A stretch of 64,000 nucleotides of DNA. Origin: Avena insularis (Eukaryota; Streptophyta; Magnoliopsida; Poales; Poaceae). Positions 33,412 to 44,166 of the stretch are shown piece by piece (position 1 is the stretch's first letter; the number at the start of each line of letters is the position of its first letter). A program made the translations under genes and the position numbers. The stretch covers positions 358,498,975 through 358,562,974 of the forward strand of contig CM042694.1 in NCBI GenBank assembly GCA_023614405.1. Direction: 5' to 3'. Below the pieces are notes generated by a model that saw nothing but the letters and a program-made list of their open reading frames with translations, was not told the origin of the DNA and made no database searches.

Positions 33412-33661
33412 TTTAGGGCTCGTTTGGATGTAAGGGATCCCCTCGTCTTTTCCCCGGGTCAGAAGCCCACGCGGAATACTGCCTCTTTTTTTGTAACAAC
33501 CCATCCGTTGACCACAGGAGGGGAATTTTCAGCCCGTCCCCCGGAAATCCCTGGGCTGATCTCCCCTACCTCTGTAGGCCTTGTTAGGTTAATCCCGCCT
33601 TAGCCACGGTTGAGGTCCAATACCCGTTGACCCCCGCGGGTTAGCCCGACCGGGGATTAAT
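33412..33661. other. Spacer between Helitron and LTR-like sequence
   Basis: Starts GGGCTCGTTTGGATG, a phrase common at ends of grass hAT-type MITEs, but no inverted partner was found nearby. No gene seen. Confidence 0.3.
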
Positions 33662-34643
33662 TGTTGAGGGTTAACCTCGTGGGTGGCTTGATCTTCACGG
33701 ATCTCGTGGTCAAATCGATGGGAAAGCGATGACCTCGCGAAGAACACGATGAACACACACAAAACTTACACGATACAAGGCCGATTTCTCTCGCTGGTGG
33801 CAACCGGTCCGATAGAATCCTCGCAAGGAAAGATCGGTCTACGTGCTCCTTCGATCCCAAGCGGAGAGGGAAGAACACCTTGTAGAGGGTCTTGACAACT
33901 ACGCTCACGCACTCGCAAACATAGGACTTGTACACGAGGGAGGTGCGATGCAAACTCCAACAAGGTGGTGACGATAGTCAGTTCCTTTGGGTAAGGGGAT
34001 AAGGCAAAACTAGAGATTTGACAAAGGGGTTGTCTTTAGTCTATCATTTATGCCTAAGGGATACATGAGGGGATGGGGGCACTATATATAGGCCACCCAC
34101 ATGAATAGGAGTAGTTTGGGCATAAAACTAGGGTTTGGGGCGGAATAAGGGTTACATGGACCGAAGGCCCAAAAGGCCTTAACATTCCAGGCGCCGTGGA
34201 CACCGGGGACTCTAGTGTCATGGGCCGGAGGCTCTGGTGTGGCTGGAGACTCCGGTCTTGGTGCAAGTCTTCGGTGTAGACTCCGGAGTGGTGTACTGAA
34301 CGGTCCAGGCTTGGATTCGGAGTCTAGTCCGGAGACTCCGGTGTTTGAAGCCGGAGACTCCAGTCTTCTGGGCCAGAGACTCTAGTGCTTCTACTACTGC
34401 TTCTTCCGTCTTCTCTTTCAAGCCTCCGTCTTGCCGGGCTTGGTTCTCCGGTCTTCCTCTCTTGCCTCCATACTTGTCGGTGTGAACCTATCATGATAAT
34501 GGGACGGAGTATGAAGTAGTATACCATTCGAGAGAGTAGGAAGTGGGGTCACATAGATAAACGGATTCACCTTTGGAGTTCATGACGACTTGGTATAAGT
34601 TGGAGACCTTGATGTGGTAATGACCGTAGGTCGGGCTACATCA
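33662..34643. repeat. LTR-like sequence, possibly a solo LTR
   Basis: The block runs from TGTTGAGGGTTAACC to GGGCTACATCA, with a TATA-like palindrome (CTATATATAG, about 34083) and a cluster of CCGGAGACTCCGG-type repeats (34200-34470) of the kind also seen in the LTRs at 47 and 54 kb. The flanking 5-mers TTAAT and TTATG do not match well, so a clean solo LTR is not proved. No reading frame of interest. Confidence 0.45.
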
Positions 34644-34646
34644 TTA

Positions 34647-35548
34647 TGGTTGGGTTCGCAGCATAGAAAATAAGATTTTTCCTATGAAATGAACAACTAA
34701 GCACCAATATATATCTACAATCAGCGGGTGGATATATATCCGTCGAGATTTTACCCTCGAAGATTGAAAAGCTTTGTTAATGAAATCTGATTTTGTGGAT
34801 GATATAGTCGTACACTTGCCGATCTTAAGATCAAGTTGAAGTCCAGCGTTGCAAAGTAGCAGCGTATCCGTGATCGCACACACGTCCGGTACCTCGACAA
34901 CCTCTAAATCCTTGCTCTAGCAAAGCAACAAAAGTAGCAGATCCTTTCAAAGAAACCACCGAGAACATGTACCTCGCTAATCCGAAGCAATGGGGATACT
35001 AGAGGGGGAGAGAGATCCTTCACGAGGAGGTGTGAGAGTAGAGAAGGAGGGGAGCTCCTTTTATAGGGGGAGGGGGCAGCCCCATGCCATGGCCGGCGGC
35101 CAAGGTGGGTGCCCCACCTCCCTGATTCATGTGGGTGGATGCTCCAGTCATATAAATCCATCTCCACTCACATTTCCACTCACATGCATTAATTTTCTGC
35201 CAAAATTAATGCAATCTCTCATTTAATAAAACTATTTTATTTATTTTATTCAAAATTTTGTTAATTACATTAATTAAAAAACATATGCATAAAACCTCTT
35301 ACAAACTTTGATATCACATCTGAAACCATTTTTAGCAATTTAACCCGAAACAATTCTAGTGTCCATCGAAATAATCCCAGGACTTTCAATTCCTTTGTAT
35401 GGTATTATATCTGCTCTATTTGGTGTCGGTATAACTTAAGTGTGTCACCCTACGGTTCACGAGTGATGCCGACATGATGAAGACCCCTCCCCGATCAATA
35501 ATCAGCAACTGGACCTACAGATCCATACTGACTCTCACACATTCAACA
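34647..35548. repeat. LTR-like fragment
   Basis: Begins TGGTTGGGTTCGCAGC (close to the TGTTGGG start of several Triticeae Copia LTRs) and ends CATTCAACA, with TTTTATAGGGGG near 35060 as a possible promoter. No target duplication or partner LTR is visible. A 15-base phrase from its start recurs at 35908. Confidence 0.4.
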
Positions 35549-36384
35549 ATGACTAGTGATCGTGAGAGAATTTGATGTCGTAAATAAATCTCTTTGTCTC
35601 GCGACATCAAAAAAGATACAGGACAATATGATCTTTTCACTAAAGTGCATACGATGTGTAATCGGCATCTGCAAGTTATAGAAGTTTATGCACATGCCAA
35701 ACTTGTCTGCATGTTTATCTGTAGTAACTTTGCTTCTCTTACACATTTCTATCAACTAAAAACTTTCTAGGCTGAATTTAAAGAGGAGCTGGCAAATCCT
35801 GGAAAAGATTGTTCAGAAAAAACTCCAAAAGAATATATGGATTTATTTTCAAAGGTACTACAACATGGTGCTATAGCTAAAAAAAACATTGCTATGTAAT
35901 GTTGGGTTCGCAGCGAGCTTGTCAAAGTCCAAGTTCAAGAACAGGTCCAACTCCAAGTCCATTTCTTTGCATCCTAAAGCTCTAGAGGAACAACTCCAAG
36001 ATAAACAAGTTATATCATCTGCCCTAAAAGTAGTTAACGACCATTTGATCGTCAAATAAGAAGAAATTGAATTCGCCTATAGCACGCCATAGAAAATAAC
36101 CAGAAAATCATGAAGATGCTCAGTATTTAGCACAGGTCAGTCCCTTAGTCGTGAAATGGAGCCTGATGCTGAAAGTATTTTGGTGGTGTATGAACTTTGG
36201 TTGTTTCCTTATTGCGATATGTCTATATTTTGTATGATACCTTATAATATACTACCTCCATTTCAAAATATAAATCTATTTAGCAAGCTGTTTTCGCTTG
36301 CTAAAAACCTTATATTGTGGAGCAGAGGTACTATTTGTGAACAGGATGCACAAATAGGAAAGTAATATGCTACCTGAATATGTG
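35549..36384 (+). other. A+T-rich sequence with a possible transposon-protein exon remnant
   Basis: On the plus strand 35770-35890 reads AEFKEELANPGKDCSEKTPK and EYMDLFSKVLQHGA. After a possible intron or gap, 35975-36056 reads LHPKALEEQLQDKQVISS and ends at a stop. The coiled-coil, Glu/Gln-rich tail resembles the C-terminal region of CACTA (En/Spm) transposon proteins. That is a resemblance from memory only and needs a search. Otherwise no feature. Confidence 0.3.
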
Positions 36385-36389
36385 ATATG

Positions 36390-37233
36390 TGATATGGGAT
36401 GGCCCGATCTTCTCAGCAAACACTTGTCGATGATGATAATGGTGGATAGATAACTAGCATGTAGCTATGAACTCTCCCGCTCGAACCCTGATGGCAATGC
36501 AACAGCTCTCGAACCCTGTGGGATATTCACAACACCACGCTCTTGTGCACGTAGCCGTCGACCATGAACGGTAGTTTGCAATCTACTGACTCCTAGTGGA
36601 ACAATAGATCACACTCAATTGTAGCAAGTATTCCGATCACAAGTAATTCCAGAGGTTCTAATAAGAATCAACTCTAAAATATTTTAACATGGTCTAAACC
36701 TAAAAACTATAAATTACAAGCCTATATAAAGGCTTCTAGACGTCCAACATAGAGTTGGGGTCAAAACCAAATATATCTCTAACTTTCCTAACTTAAAAGG
36801 ACTCTATTTGTAAACTGACAAAAAACCACCGTCGACTTGTTTCGAATGCTGCGCCCAGCTCATAACGAACCGGGAGATGTGCAAGTACCCGCTGGACAGA
36901 TCTCAGAATTATCTTTTCAACAAGTACTTATTTGCTTAATTTGGAGTTGCTATGTGGAAACCACTTCCGTTTCAATTTCAGAGCTTCTGTCTGTCTGAAC
37001 TGGACCTTCCTTCTTGGTCGCCTTCTAGCTCTCGGTCGTCTTTGCTGGTTCGATGGATATTAAATCTAGTCAAACAATAACACCATGATTTAGGTAGTAT
37101 AAAGTTCTTATAAACCAAAGTATCATGTTCAACTAGAAACGAATTCACCTTGTGATATTTTTCAACGAGGCTTAATATTTTCTTTCAGCTGAGACAACTA
37201 GAATCATCATATTCATAGAATATATCCTCATCA
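36390..37233 (-). repeat. 3' LTR of the non-autonomous CRM-like element
   Basis: 844 bp. On the minus strand it begins TGATGAGGATATATTC, and the internal ORF continues into it for about 16 codons. Shares its TGATATGGG end, the CTCTCCCGCTCGAACCCTGA segment and the ACCTAAATC...coding trace with the LTRs at 46-54 kb. Confidence 0.85.
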
Positions 37234-38312
37234 TCCTCCCTTTCTTCAAGAAAAGCCGTCCACGGCTTTGAGTAAGCCAAAAGTGGAAGAAACAAAAAGA
37301 ACAACATGTACGCAGAATATGTGTATACGTAACATGTTGTATTATTGTTGTTTACATAAAAAATATGTCCAATAAACATCAAGCAACTTAAATTGCAGGT
37401 ATAAGTGAAGTACAAAGAATTATTATGATTATGATAAAAAACAACTAAATAGATAGTCTTATTCTTTAATATTAAATTCAGTTTTCTCAAAGAAGATCTA
37501 TGATCAAATTTGTGCACAAGATCATACCAATTCAATATGTGTGAAAACCAAATTGATTCATACCATGCTTTAACTGCGCTACTCTGATTATTATGAACTT
37601 GATTATGTTGTCCTGTATGTAAGATGCAACTCAATTTGCAAATATAAGTGAAGTATAGAGCAGCAACACATGTAGTCAAAGACTTTTGGGACAAACACAA
37701 CAAATATGAAAACTCGGGTTCTATTCTAGCAAGATTAAAACAATCAAACATAGGTAAAATTACTTGTATATCAACTAGTTCAAAATGTATTTCCATAATA
37801 TCTCGAACATGAACTATTATCCCATAGCAAACATTTTGTGACACATTGCATATATGGCTGAATACAGCTTGTTTCAGTTCATCGATTCTATCACAAGTAA
37901 TGCATATGCGATCCACAAGAAATTTTTCATCCATGCTATATTCACCAATTAGATTGAAAGTGAAACAAGGAAAATATGTGCTAGAATTCAAACATGAAAT
38001 TTCAGAAATCTTATCCATAACACAACTCATACACATAAGTTCATTTAGCATGATGGAATACACAATATCAGCAGGTGGTATTCGTGCAAGTATTTCCTTA
38101 TATGTAATAAATATCACATGATCAAAATACAAATTTGGTAAACTATCACATGGTGCTGTAATATTAGTACAAGGAAAATCACAAGGAGGCAACAACAAAG
38201 GAATAGACTCACAATATGTTGCGCTTGTTGGCTGTAGCTCTAAATCAGTACCTATATCAATAGTGTTCTCCTCACATGTAGTAGGCACTGGGACATCCTC
38301 CTCAAGTGACAA
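37185..38312 (-). CDS. Unrecognised ORF of the non-autonomous element, reading into the LTR
   Basis: The frame is open for about 375 codons, and upstream on the same strand it stays open without an ATG to about 38440, so the true start is unclear (the first codon here is TTG). The product is rich in Cys, Ile, Tyr and Leu, with repeated units of the form LYFTYxCxLSC (two copies, near codons 217 and 295) and several aromatic clusters. There is no zinc knuckle, DSG/DTG protease, RT or integrase motif. The C terminus crosses the polypurine tract and ends in the LTR as EEREDDEDIFYEYDDSSCLS; its DDEDI stretch is the same as in the LTR-overlapping tail of the related gag-pol element. I do not recognise the protein and assign no function. 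Confidence 0.6.
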   Translation of the reverse strand: MSLEEDVPVPTTCEENTIDIGTDLELQPTSATYCESIPLLLPPCDFPCTNITAPCDSLPNLYFDHVIFITYKEILARIPPADIVYSIMLNELMCMSCVMDKISEISCLNSSTYFPCFTFNLIGEYSMDEKFLVDRICITCDRIDELKQAVFSHICNVSQNVCYGIIVHVRDIMEIHFELVDIQVILPMFDCFNLARIEPEFSYLLCLSQKSLTTCVAALYFTYICKLSCILHTGQHNQVHNNQSSAVKAWYESIWFSHILNWYDLVHKFDHRSSLRKLNLILKNKTIYLVVFYHNHNNSLYFTYTCNLSCLMFIGHIFYVNNNNTTCYVYTYSAYMLFFLFLPLLAYSKPWTAFLEEREDDEDIFYEYDDSSCLS

Positions 38313-39090
38313 TACACAGTCCAGCGATACAGGTTGTAAAATAGATGACTCCCTTTTTTTAAAAGCAACCTGGATATCATAAGAAACAACACTAGGAGTA
38401 GAGATGATTACATTAGTAGAAACCTTATTTGTCTCATCAACTCTCTCTCTCTCGGTTCTTCTATGACAGGATCAACATGTGGTTTTATGTTGCTGGTTAC
38501 AGGCGCACATAGGTTTTGACGCCTAATCTTCTAAAATTGCTTAATATGTGTACGTGCTAACCACGTGTGCTTATCATTCCAAAAGATAGAAAGATCAAAA
38601 CACTCACTACCAAAGGTAACCTGGAATGCACTACACCACTTTGTTTCCAACATAATATGACAGGAATTAAATGCTCTAGGAACGACATACCAAGAAATAT
38701 ATGTTTTAGGGCCATAAATGGTGAGCGGAACACACGCCTTCTGAGTAATTGGTAGTGCATGACTAGAATTTGCTAACATGAATGATAATATTGTTGCACG
38801 TGTGTATAATTATAGCTTTTCAACAACATCAACACTAACTAAATTTTATGAAAGAACAACTATCAATGATAGTAGTAGCTTGTCTACCACTAATTTCTAT
38901 GATGAAGTGGAACAAACCTGACTTAGGTACCACTCTTGAATCCTCTTCCCAAAATGTGTTGCTGCAGTAGGAGCGTAATGGAAAGGGATAATCATCTGCA
39001 TCCTTTTTCTGCATCACATCAACACTACTAGAAGACATGATTAGTACATTAGTGCATAAAATAAAATATGGTGGTGGAACTCTCACAACT
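38313..39090 (-). pseudogene. Upstream coding remnants of the non-autonomous element
   Basis: On the minus strand 39086-38835 starts with a Gag-like leader (LIMSSSSVDVMQKKDAD, compare LIMSLSDDDVVSRKKKDEE in the element at 46-54 kb). It then changes to unrelated text (SGLFHFIIEISGRQATTIID). 38779-38531 continues with LPITQKACVPLTIYGPKTYI and WCSAFQVTFGSECFDL. A stop near 38527 and a frameshift in a CT run near 38445 separate this from the 375-codon frame. An ancestral single protein of about 600 codons is plausible. Confidence 0.5.
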
Positions 39091-40110
39091 CACTCAAAAC
39101 TCAAAAGAAAGCAGATCTTACCATTCCAAAGTGAATAAGATGCTTACCAATTCGAATCAACAACTTATGCACGCATGTGATGAAGTGATTATGAAGGGTA
39201 TAGAGAATGATCACATGACACACAGGTTATTTATGGTGGAGCTATAGGTATGGTATCCTAACTACACCGCAAATAAGTCCTAGTGCTGATCGTATGACCA
39301 AGACCCACGAAAATACACACGGTGGAGATAAATGGAGCAATTGCAACTATGAAAATGAGCTCAAAAATTAAGATATGTTGGAGTAATGCTCGTGTTGCAA
39401 TGCACAAGGAGAGACGCTACTAATGACTCAACAAAATAGATGCAAGATTGCTAAACTAAGCAGCTCGCGGAGCACTAAGCATGCTAGTCTTGTAGGATAG
39501 TTTACATACCAAGAAAGAATTACTAAGGCTCATAAAGATAGGTACGCTATGTGGACTCAGTAAAAAAAAGAAGTGAAAAAAATTTGATCTGAGAATTGGT
39601 CTCTGCCATGATAGAAAAAGGCCAAAATCCTGCGGGACGTCGACAAACACAAAAATTTCTCGTGTGACCTCAGACTAGTCTGTGGTTTGGCGTGAGTCCG
39701 ATTTTTATTTTCGGAATTTTTTTCTTGCTCTGAACGCTTCACGTATGGGAGCAGACCTTCCTGAGATTTAGCGTCATCATTTTTTTTGTTTTTCGTGAAG
39801 AATCTCACGTACCTTCTAGTAGATGTAAGACTTAAGAACACGACGAACAGTTTCAACAACATGAGAAACAGTCTAGGGACTCCGACAACGCCACAAAAAG
39901 AGACGAAAGCTAGACAAAAACTACGACTTAGATTAGAAGAAATGCTACACAAAAGAGACCATGACCAGCAACTAGAACTCCCGAACAACGTTATTTAGGC
40001 TATGACAATAAACTATGAACTCTAATATTTTTGTGTGGTTTTTTCTGTATAGGACTAAACAAAAACTAATATACGAATGGATATGTGGATACTCACCGAG
40101 TAAACGCTGG
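39091..40110 (-). other. 5' leader of the non-autonomous element
   Basis: No long frame on the coding strand. Blocks at about 39210-39290 and near 40000-40100 match the leader of the gag-pol element. Confidence 0.6.
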
Positions 40111-40125
40111 GCTTTAATACCAAGA

Positions 40126-40977
40126 TGATATGGGGTGGTCCGATCTTTTCAGCAAACACTAGTCGATGATGATAATGGTGGATAGACAACTAGCTTGTAG
40201 CTATGAACTCTCCCGCTCGAACCCTGATGCCAATGCAATAGCTCTCGAACTTTGTGAGATATTCACAACACCACGCTCTTGCGCATGTAGCCGTCGACCA
40301 CGAAAGGTAGTTTGCAATCGTCTGATTCCCAGCGGTACAACAGATCACACTCAATTGCAGCAAATATTTCGATCACAAGTAATTCCAGAGGTTCTAATAA
40401 GAATCAACTCTAAAATATTTTAACATGGTCTAAACCTAAAAACCATAAATTACAAGCCTATATAAAGGCTGCTGGACGTCCAACATAGAGTTGGGATCAA
40501 AACCAAACATATTTCTAACTTTTCTAACTTAAAAGGAGTCTATTTGTAAACTGACAGAAAACAATCATCAACTTATTTTGGATGCTACGCCCAGCTCGTA
40601 ACGAACCAGGAGACGTGCGAGTACCCGTTGCACAAATCTTGGAATTATCTTTCCAACATGTACTTATTTGCTTAATTCAGAGTTGATATGTGGAAACCAC
40701 GTCCGTTTTAATTTCAGAGCTTCTATCTGTCTGAACCGAACCTTTCTTCTTGGTCGCCTTCCATCTCTCGGTCGCCTTCCCCCCTCTCCTCTCGCTGGCA
40801 CTGGTCCGATGGATATTAAATCTAGTCAAACAATAACACCATGATTTAGGTAGTATAAAGTTCTTATAAACCAAAGTATCATGTCCAACTAGAAACAAAT
40901 TCACCTTGTGATATTTTTCAACGAGGCTTAATATTTCCTTCTAGCTGAGACAACTAGAATCATCATATTCATAGAAT
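40126..40977 (-). repeat. 5' LTR of the non-autonomous element, outer end clipped
   Basis: Matches 36390-37233 but stops at CATAGAAT(ATAT), lacking the final CCTCATCA that forms the LTR terminus, and is followed by the ATATG flank. The frame 40904-40677 (minus) keeps the LTR-encoded FILPKS motif. Confidence 0.8.
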
Positions 40978-40982
40978 ATATG

Positions 40983-41184
40983 TTAGCCTACTTAATATTG
41001 GCGCTTTATATGTTGTATGGTTGAATTGTTGTGCAATATTTACATGGATGCGATCAAACTGGTTATGTGTGGATACACCAATATGTACTAATATGATACA
41101 TTACCTTTATGTTACAAGTGCCTCCATCCTAGATCATTAATCATAAGGTTCTCAAGACAATTTCTTAGCCCTTTGTTGCACACA
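40983..41184. other. Spacer between two Gypsy elements
   Basis: About 200 bases, A+T-rich, no feature seen. It belongs to the older target sequence. Confidence 0.4.
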
Positions 41185-41189
41185 ATATT

Positions 41190-41722
41190 TGATAAGGATC
41201 AAGCAGATGATCCTTGAGTTTTGTCCCGATCTTTCATATCGAGTCAAACTAGATAGGAATCCTTCCAACAACATTGATGAACGTCACCTGAAGAAGAGGA
41301 ATCAATCCAGCAAGTAATGTGATGAAGATCACCACGCCTCAAACCTGAGCACGACAATCCTTGATGAACACAAGAACCTCCACAGTAATAATCTGATAAA
41401 CGGTATCGCCGTCCCCGGAGAGATGATACACGATGAAGCACAATATAGTTTTTAGACTAAACAGCTGAACTCCCCTAAACCCTAGGCGGCTGGCTCCTTT
41501 ATATAGGAGGCCTGATAGACCCAAACCGAACACACAAACAGACTCAAAACTAACCTGGACTCGGACTCAATAATATAGCAACAATATTTGACACAACCTT
41601 GGACTTATCATTACATATCGTAGGTCGTCCTGGTGTGCCAATCATCAATGGGATGCGCCTGCATCACCTAGCTTGGTGGAGTCCTGAAATTAGGCTTCAC
41701 CTCCTCCTTCGTGCCCATATCA
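41190..41722 (-). repeat. 3' LTR of the 3.5-kb Gypsy element
   Basis: 533 bp. Contains a TATA-like TTTATATAGGAGG near 41500. Pairs with 44167-44717; differences are mostly substitutions. Confidence 0.88.
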
Positions 41723-41798
41723 TCATCCACCTTCAAGAAGCGTTGTCCCCAACGCGTGCGGGTCGGGTCAGAAAGGTGGCATGGTATGAACAACCGCT

Positions 41799-43065
41799 TC
41801 ACACGTCTTTTGCCATCTTCAAGTCTTGCTTGCCTTCCACTCCGCATCCTCCCTCTCGGCTTGCTTGACTTGAAACATCCCTTGGCGCATGCACCTCCTT
41901 GCGTCTCCATACGAGGTTGGACCTAGGCGCCACCGTCTTCTTCTTCTTCTCAACTCTTGTTGGAACCTGTGGTTGCTGAACATGGACATTCTTTACATGA
42001 CCTTGCATAAGATGAGTAATGGCTGGACCACACAATTGACGAACATGTCCATCCCTGCCTCTATGCATCCGCACAACTGTCCCAACAAAATGCCTCACAG
42101 GTGTGCTAACAAAACTGCTCTTGTTACCCCGCTGCACCACATGCACTAGAACATCAGGAGCGCAACTATCATCCATCTGAACACCTGTGTCAATACAAAC
42201 AACCTTCTGAAGACATGCTGCAACATCCTTCCTCTCAGCAATAAGAGGGTGCACTTCAACTGACTTGTCACTAACAAGTTCCACTAGCTTGTCATCTACA
42301 GGTATAGCTGAAGCAATGTCAACATTGTCGCACTGTGCATCATGCTCTCCATCATGCACTTTAGCTAGCCCATATTTTGGTGTAGCCTTGCGCACCTTCT
42401 CCTTATGTACCACCAGCTCTACATCAGCCTTTATGTGATCATCCTGCATAGGCTTCAATGTATGTTGTTTGTCACCATGCACAAAAGAATATGTATTTGC
42501 TCTTTCAGCATGTGTAACGTTGCGATCATACTGCCATGGACGACCAAGTAACAGCCCACATACCCCAATAGCAACACATCGCACTCAATCTTATCAACAT
42601 AATCACCAACTGTAAATGACACACGCACCTTATGAGTTACCTTCACCATACCGCAGCTATTTAACCACTGTAGGTACTTAGCTTCAGGAATACGCCATGT
42701 GGACAACCCCAACGCTGCCACTATTGCCTTGCTAATTCCATTAGTATAGCTTCCTTCATCAACAATCAACTTGCCTGAAATAAATTCCAATGTTGGTCCT
42801 TGTCAACTATCATGTAAGCATCACCTTGTACCTTCCTGAGTTGCAAATTCAGCCCACTCAATGGTACAATATCCTCCACTGTAGTTTTAGCGCATACAAC
42901 AACCTTGGCTTGTACCTCGGAAACAACCACCTTGTCCAACTCTATGGACTTCTCCAAAAACCTAGTGCGCAGAAATTGCTTGAAATCCTCCCAACTAGAT
43001 GTCTTACTTGTGATGCCTTTCAGTGATCTTGCTTCCTGCCACCAACTAGACACCATTGTATTCAC
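41799..43065 (-). pseudogene. Gag tail and retropepsin-like region, frameshifted
   Basis: Three overlapping minus-strand frames follow one another. 43065-42766 gives a Gag end (SSWWQEARSLKGITSKTSSW, FKQFLRTRF). 42790-42455 gives the aspartic-protease part (IVDEGSYTNGISKAIVAALG, YLQWLNSCGMVKVTHKVRV, VGDYVDKIECDVL). 42584-41799 starts with the protease end (LLLGRPWQYDRNVTHAERAN) and goes on into a long charged spacer. The gag-pol element at 50.7-51.9 kb has VIIDGGSCRNLA and LLLGWPWLYDRHV at the same places. The active-site region here reads VDEGS in place of IDGGS, so the protease is probably inactive. No RT or integrase follows before the LTR. Confidence 0.75.
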
Positions 43066-44152
43066 TCGTCGGTAGGCAATAACATATTAAGTATGACCAC
43101 CAAACTTGCTATCCCATGTATGGCATCATGCAAAACTATCGACCATGTGAGATTCCCAAATCTCATATTCTACAAACGTTGCGGTACTGTCCAATCTCTA
43201 TTTAATTATAGTTGCATCGAATTGACAGCCGACCAAGATACTGATATAGTCATGATATACATCATCAGACTTGTCAGTTAAATGTGTAGACCTTGATAAA
43301 CCCATATCTCTGCACAAGTATACGTAGATCAGACCGCCAGGCACATGCGGCAGCTTCGATCTGCCAGAATTTTGCACAAATATATGTACCAAAAACTAGG
43401 CACATAGATACAACAGAAAAGCACTCTAATCCGAACCAATTTTTTTACTTTCCTTGCCCCACTATGGAAACAGAGTACCACCGATTAACTGACCTACTCA
43501 CGACCCGTCCAGGTAAAAAAAAACCGATCTCCATGTGGTTTTTTTTCCAGCTTTCCTTTTCTGTTCGATGGAAACAATCCCGGGAATCAATCGATCCCGT
43601 TCCAAAGCTTGGCGTGGTAGGACTCTCCAAAAAAACGCTGGCAGAAACGTAGCGTGAGGCGCGCTAGCGAGGACCACGCGGGATGATCACCATGATGCGC
43701 GCGTGGTCGGACGCCGCCTTCCTCTTTTTTTAATCCTGCACGTGAAGAAAAACTCACGTAGCTCGTGAGAGAAATCGGGATTCTTGTTTTCTTCTTTTCC
43801 GTAGTCACGTAGACTTGTAGATCTGATCGGATTTTCTCTCCCGATTTCCAACTTAACACAAGGATTTTGATCTGCTCCACTCCGCATGGTAACTCCTCAT
43901 CTGATGCCAAGATCGATCTGCACTGCTCCTGATCTGACGAACAGATGTTCCGCCAAGCAAACTCGACGCAGAGAAAACACTGAGCCGCCTCGCCAATCAA
44001 TCTGCAACTCGTGACCCGTCACCGAAAACTGAGCCGATTCTTTCCTTTTGTCCTTCTCTTTATTTCTCGCGTACCAATCTGATCTGAAAACTGTCCGTGA
44101 AGAACAATGCGCAGATCAATCAACAGAAAATACTCGTAGTGATAAATCCAGT
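43066..44152 (-). other. 5' leader of the 3.5-kb Gypsy element
   Basis: Non-coding on the element's strand apart from short frames (for example 44000-43587). Ends at the primer site 44153-44164. Confidence 0.55.
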
Positions 44153-44166
44153 AATCTGATACCACA

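Larger units (their letters stand above)
36390..40977 (-). mobile_element. Non-autonomous CRM-like Gypsy element with an unrecognised ORF, 4.6 kb
   Basis: Two LTRs (36390-37233 and 40126-40977) start TGATATGGG on the plus strand; the left one ends CCTCATCA, so on its own strand it starts TGATGAGG. The primer site (TGGTATTAAAGC, minus strand, 40111-40122) matches the initiator tRNA-Met site at 10 of 12 positions. The polypurine tract (minus strand, GAAGAAAGGGAGGA) is at 37234-37250. The flanking ATATG occurs at 36385-36389 and 40978-40982. The leader near 39220-39290 is nearly the same as 52705-52780 in the gag-pol element. Instead of gag-pol the interior carries a frame of about 375 codons with no retroviral domain. 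Confidence 0.82.

Noticed and set aside
33662..34643. A proved solo LTR
   Set aside because: TG...CA ends are present but the flanking 5-mers (TTAAT, TTATG) do not match, so only an LTR-like call is made.
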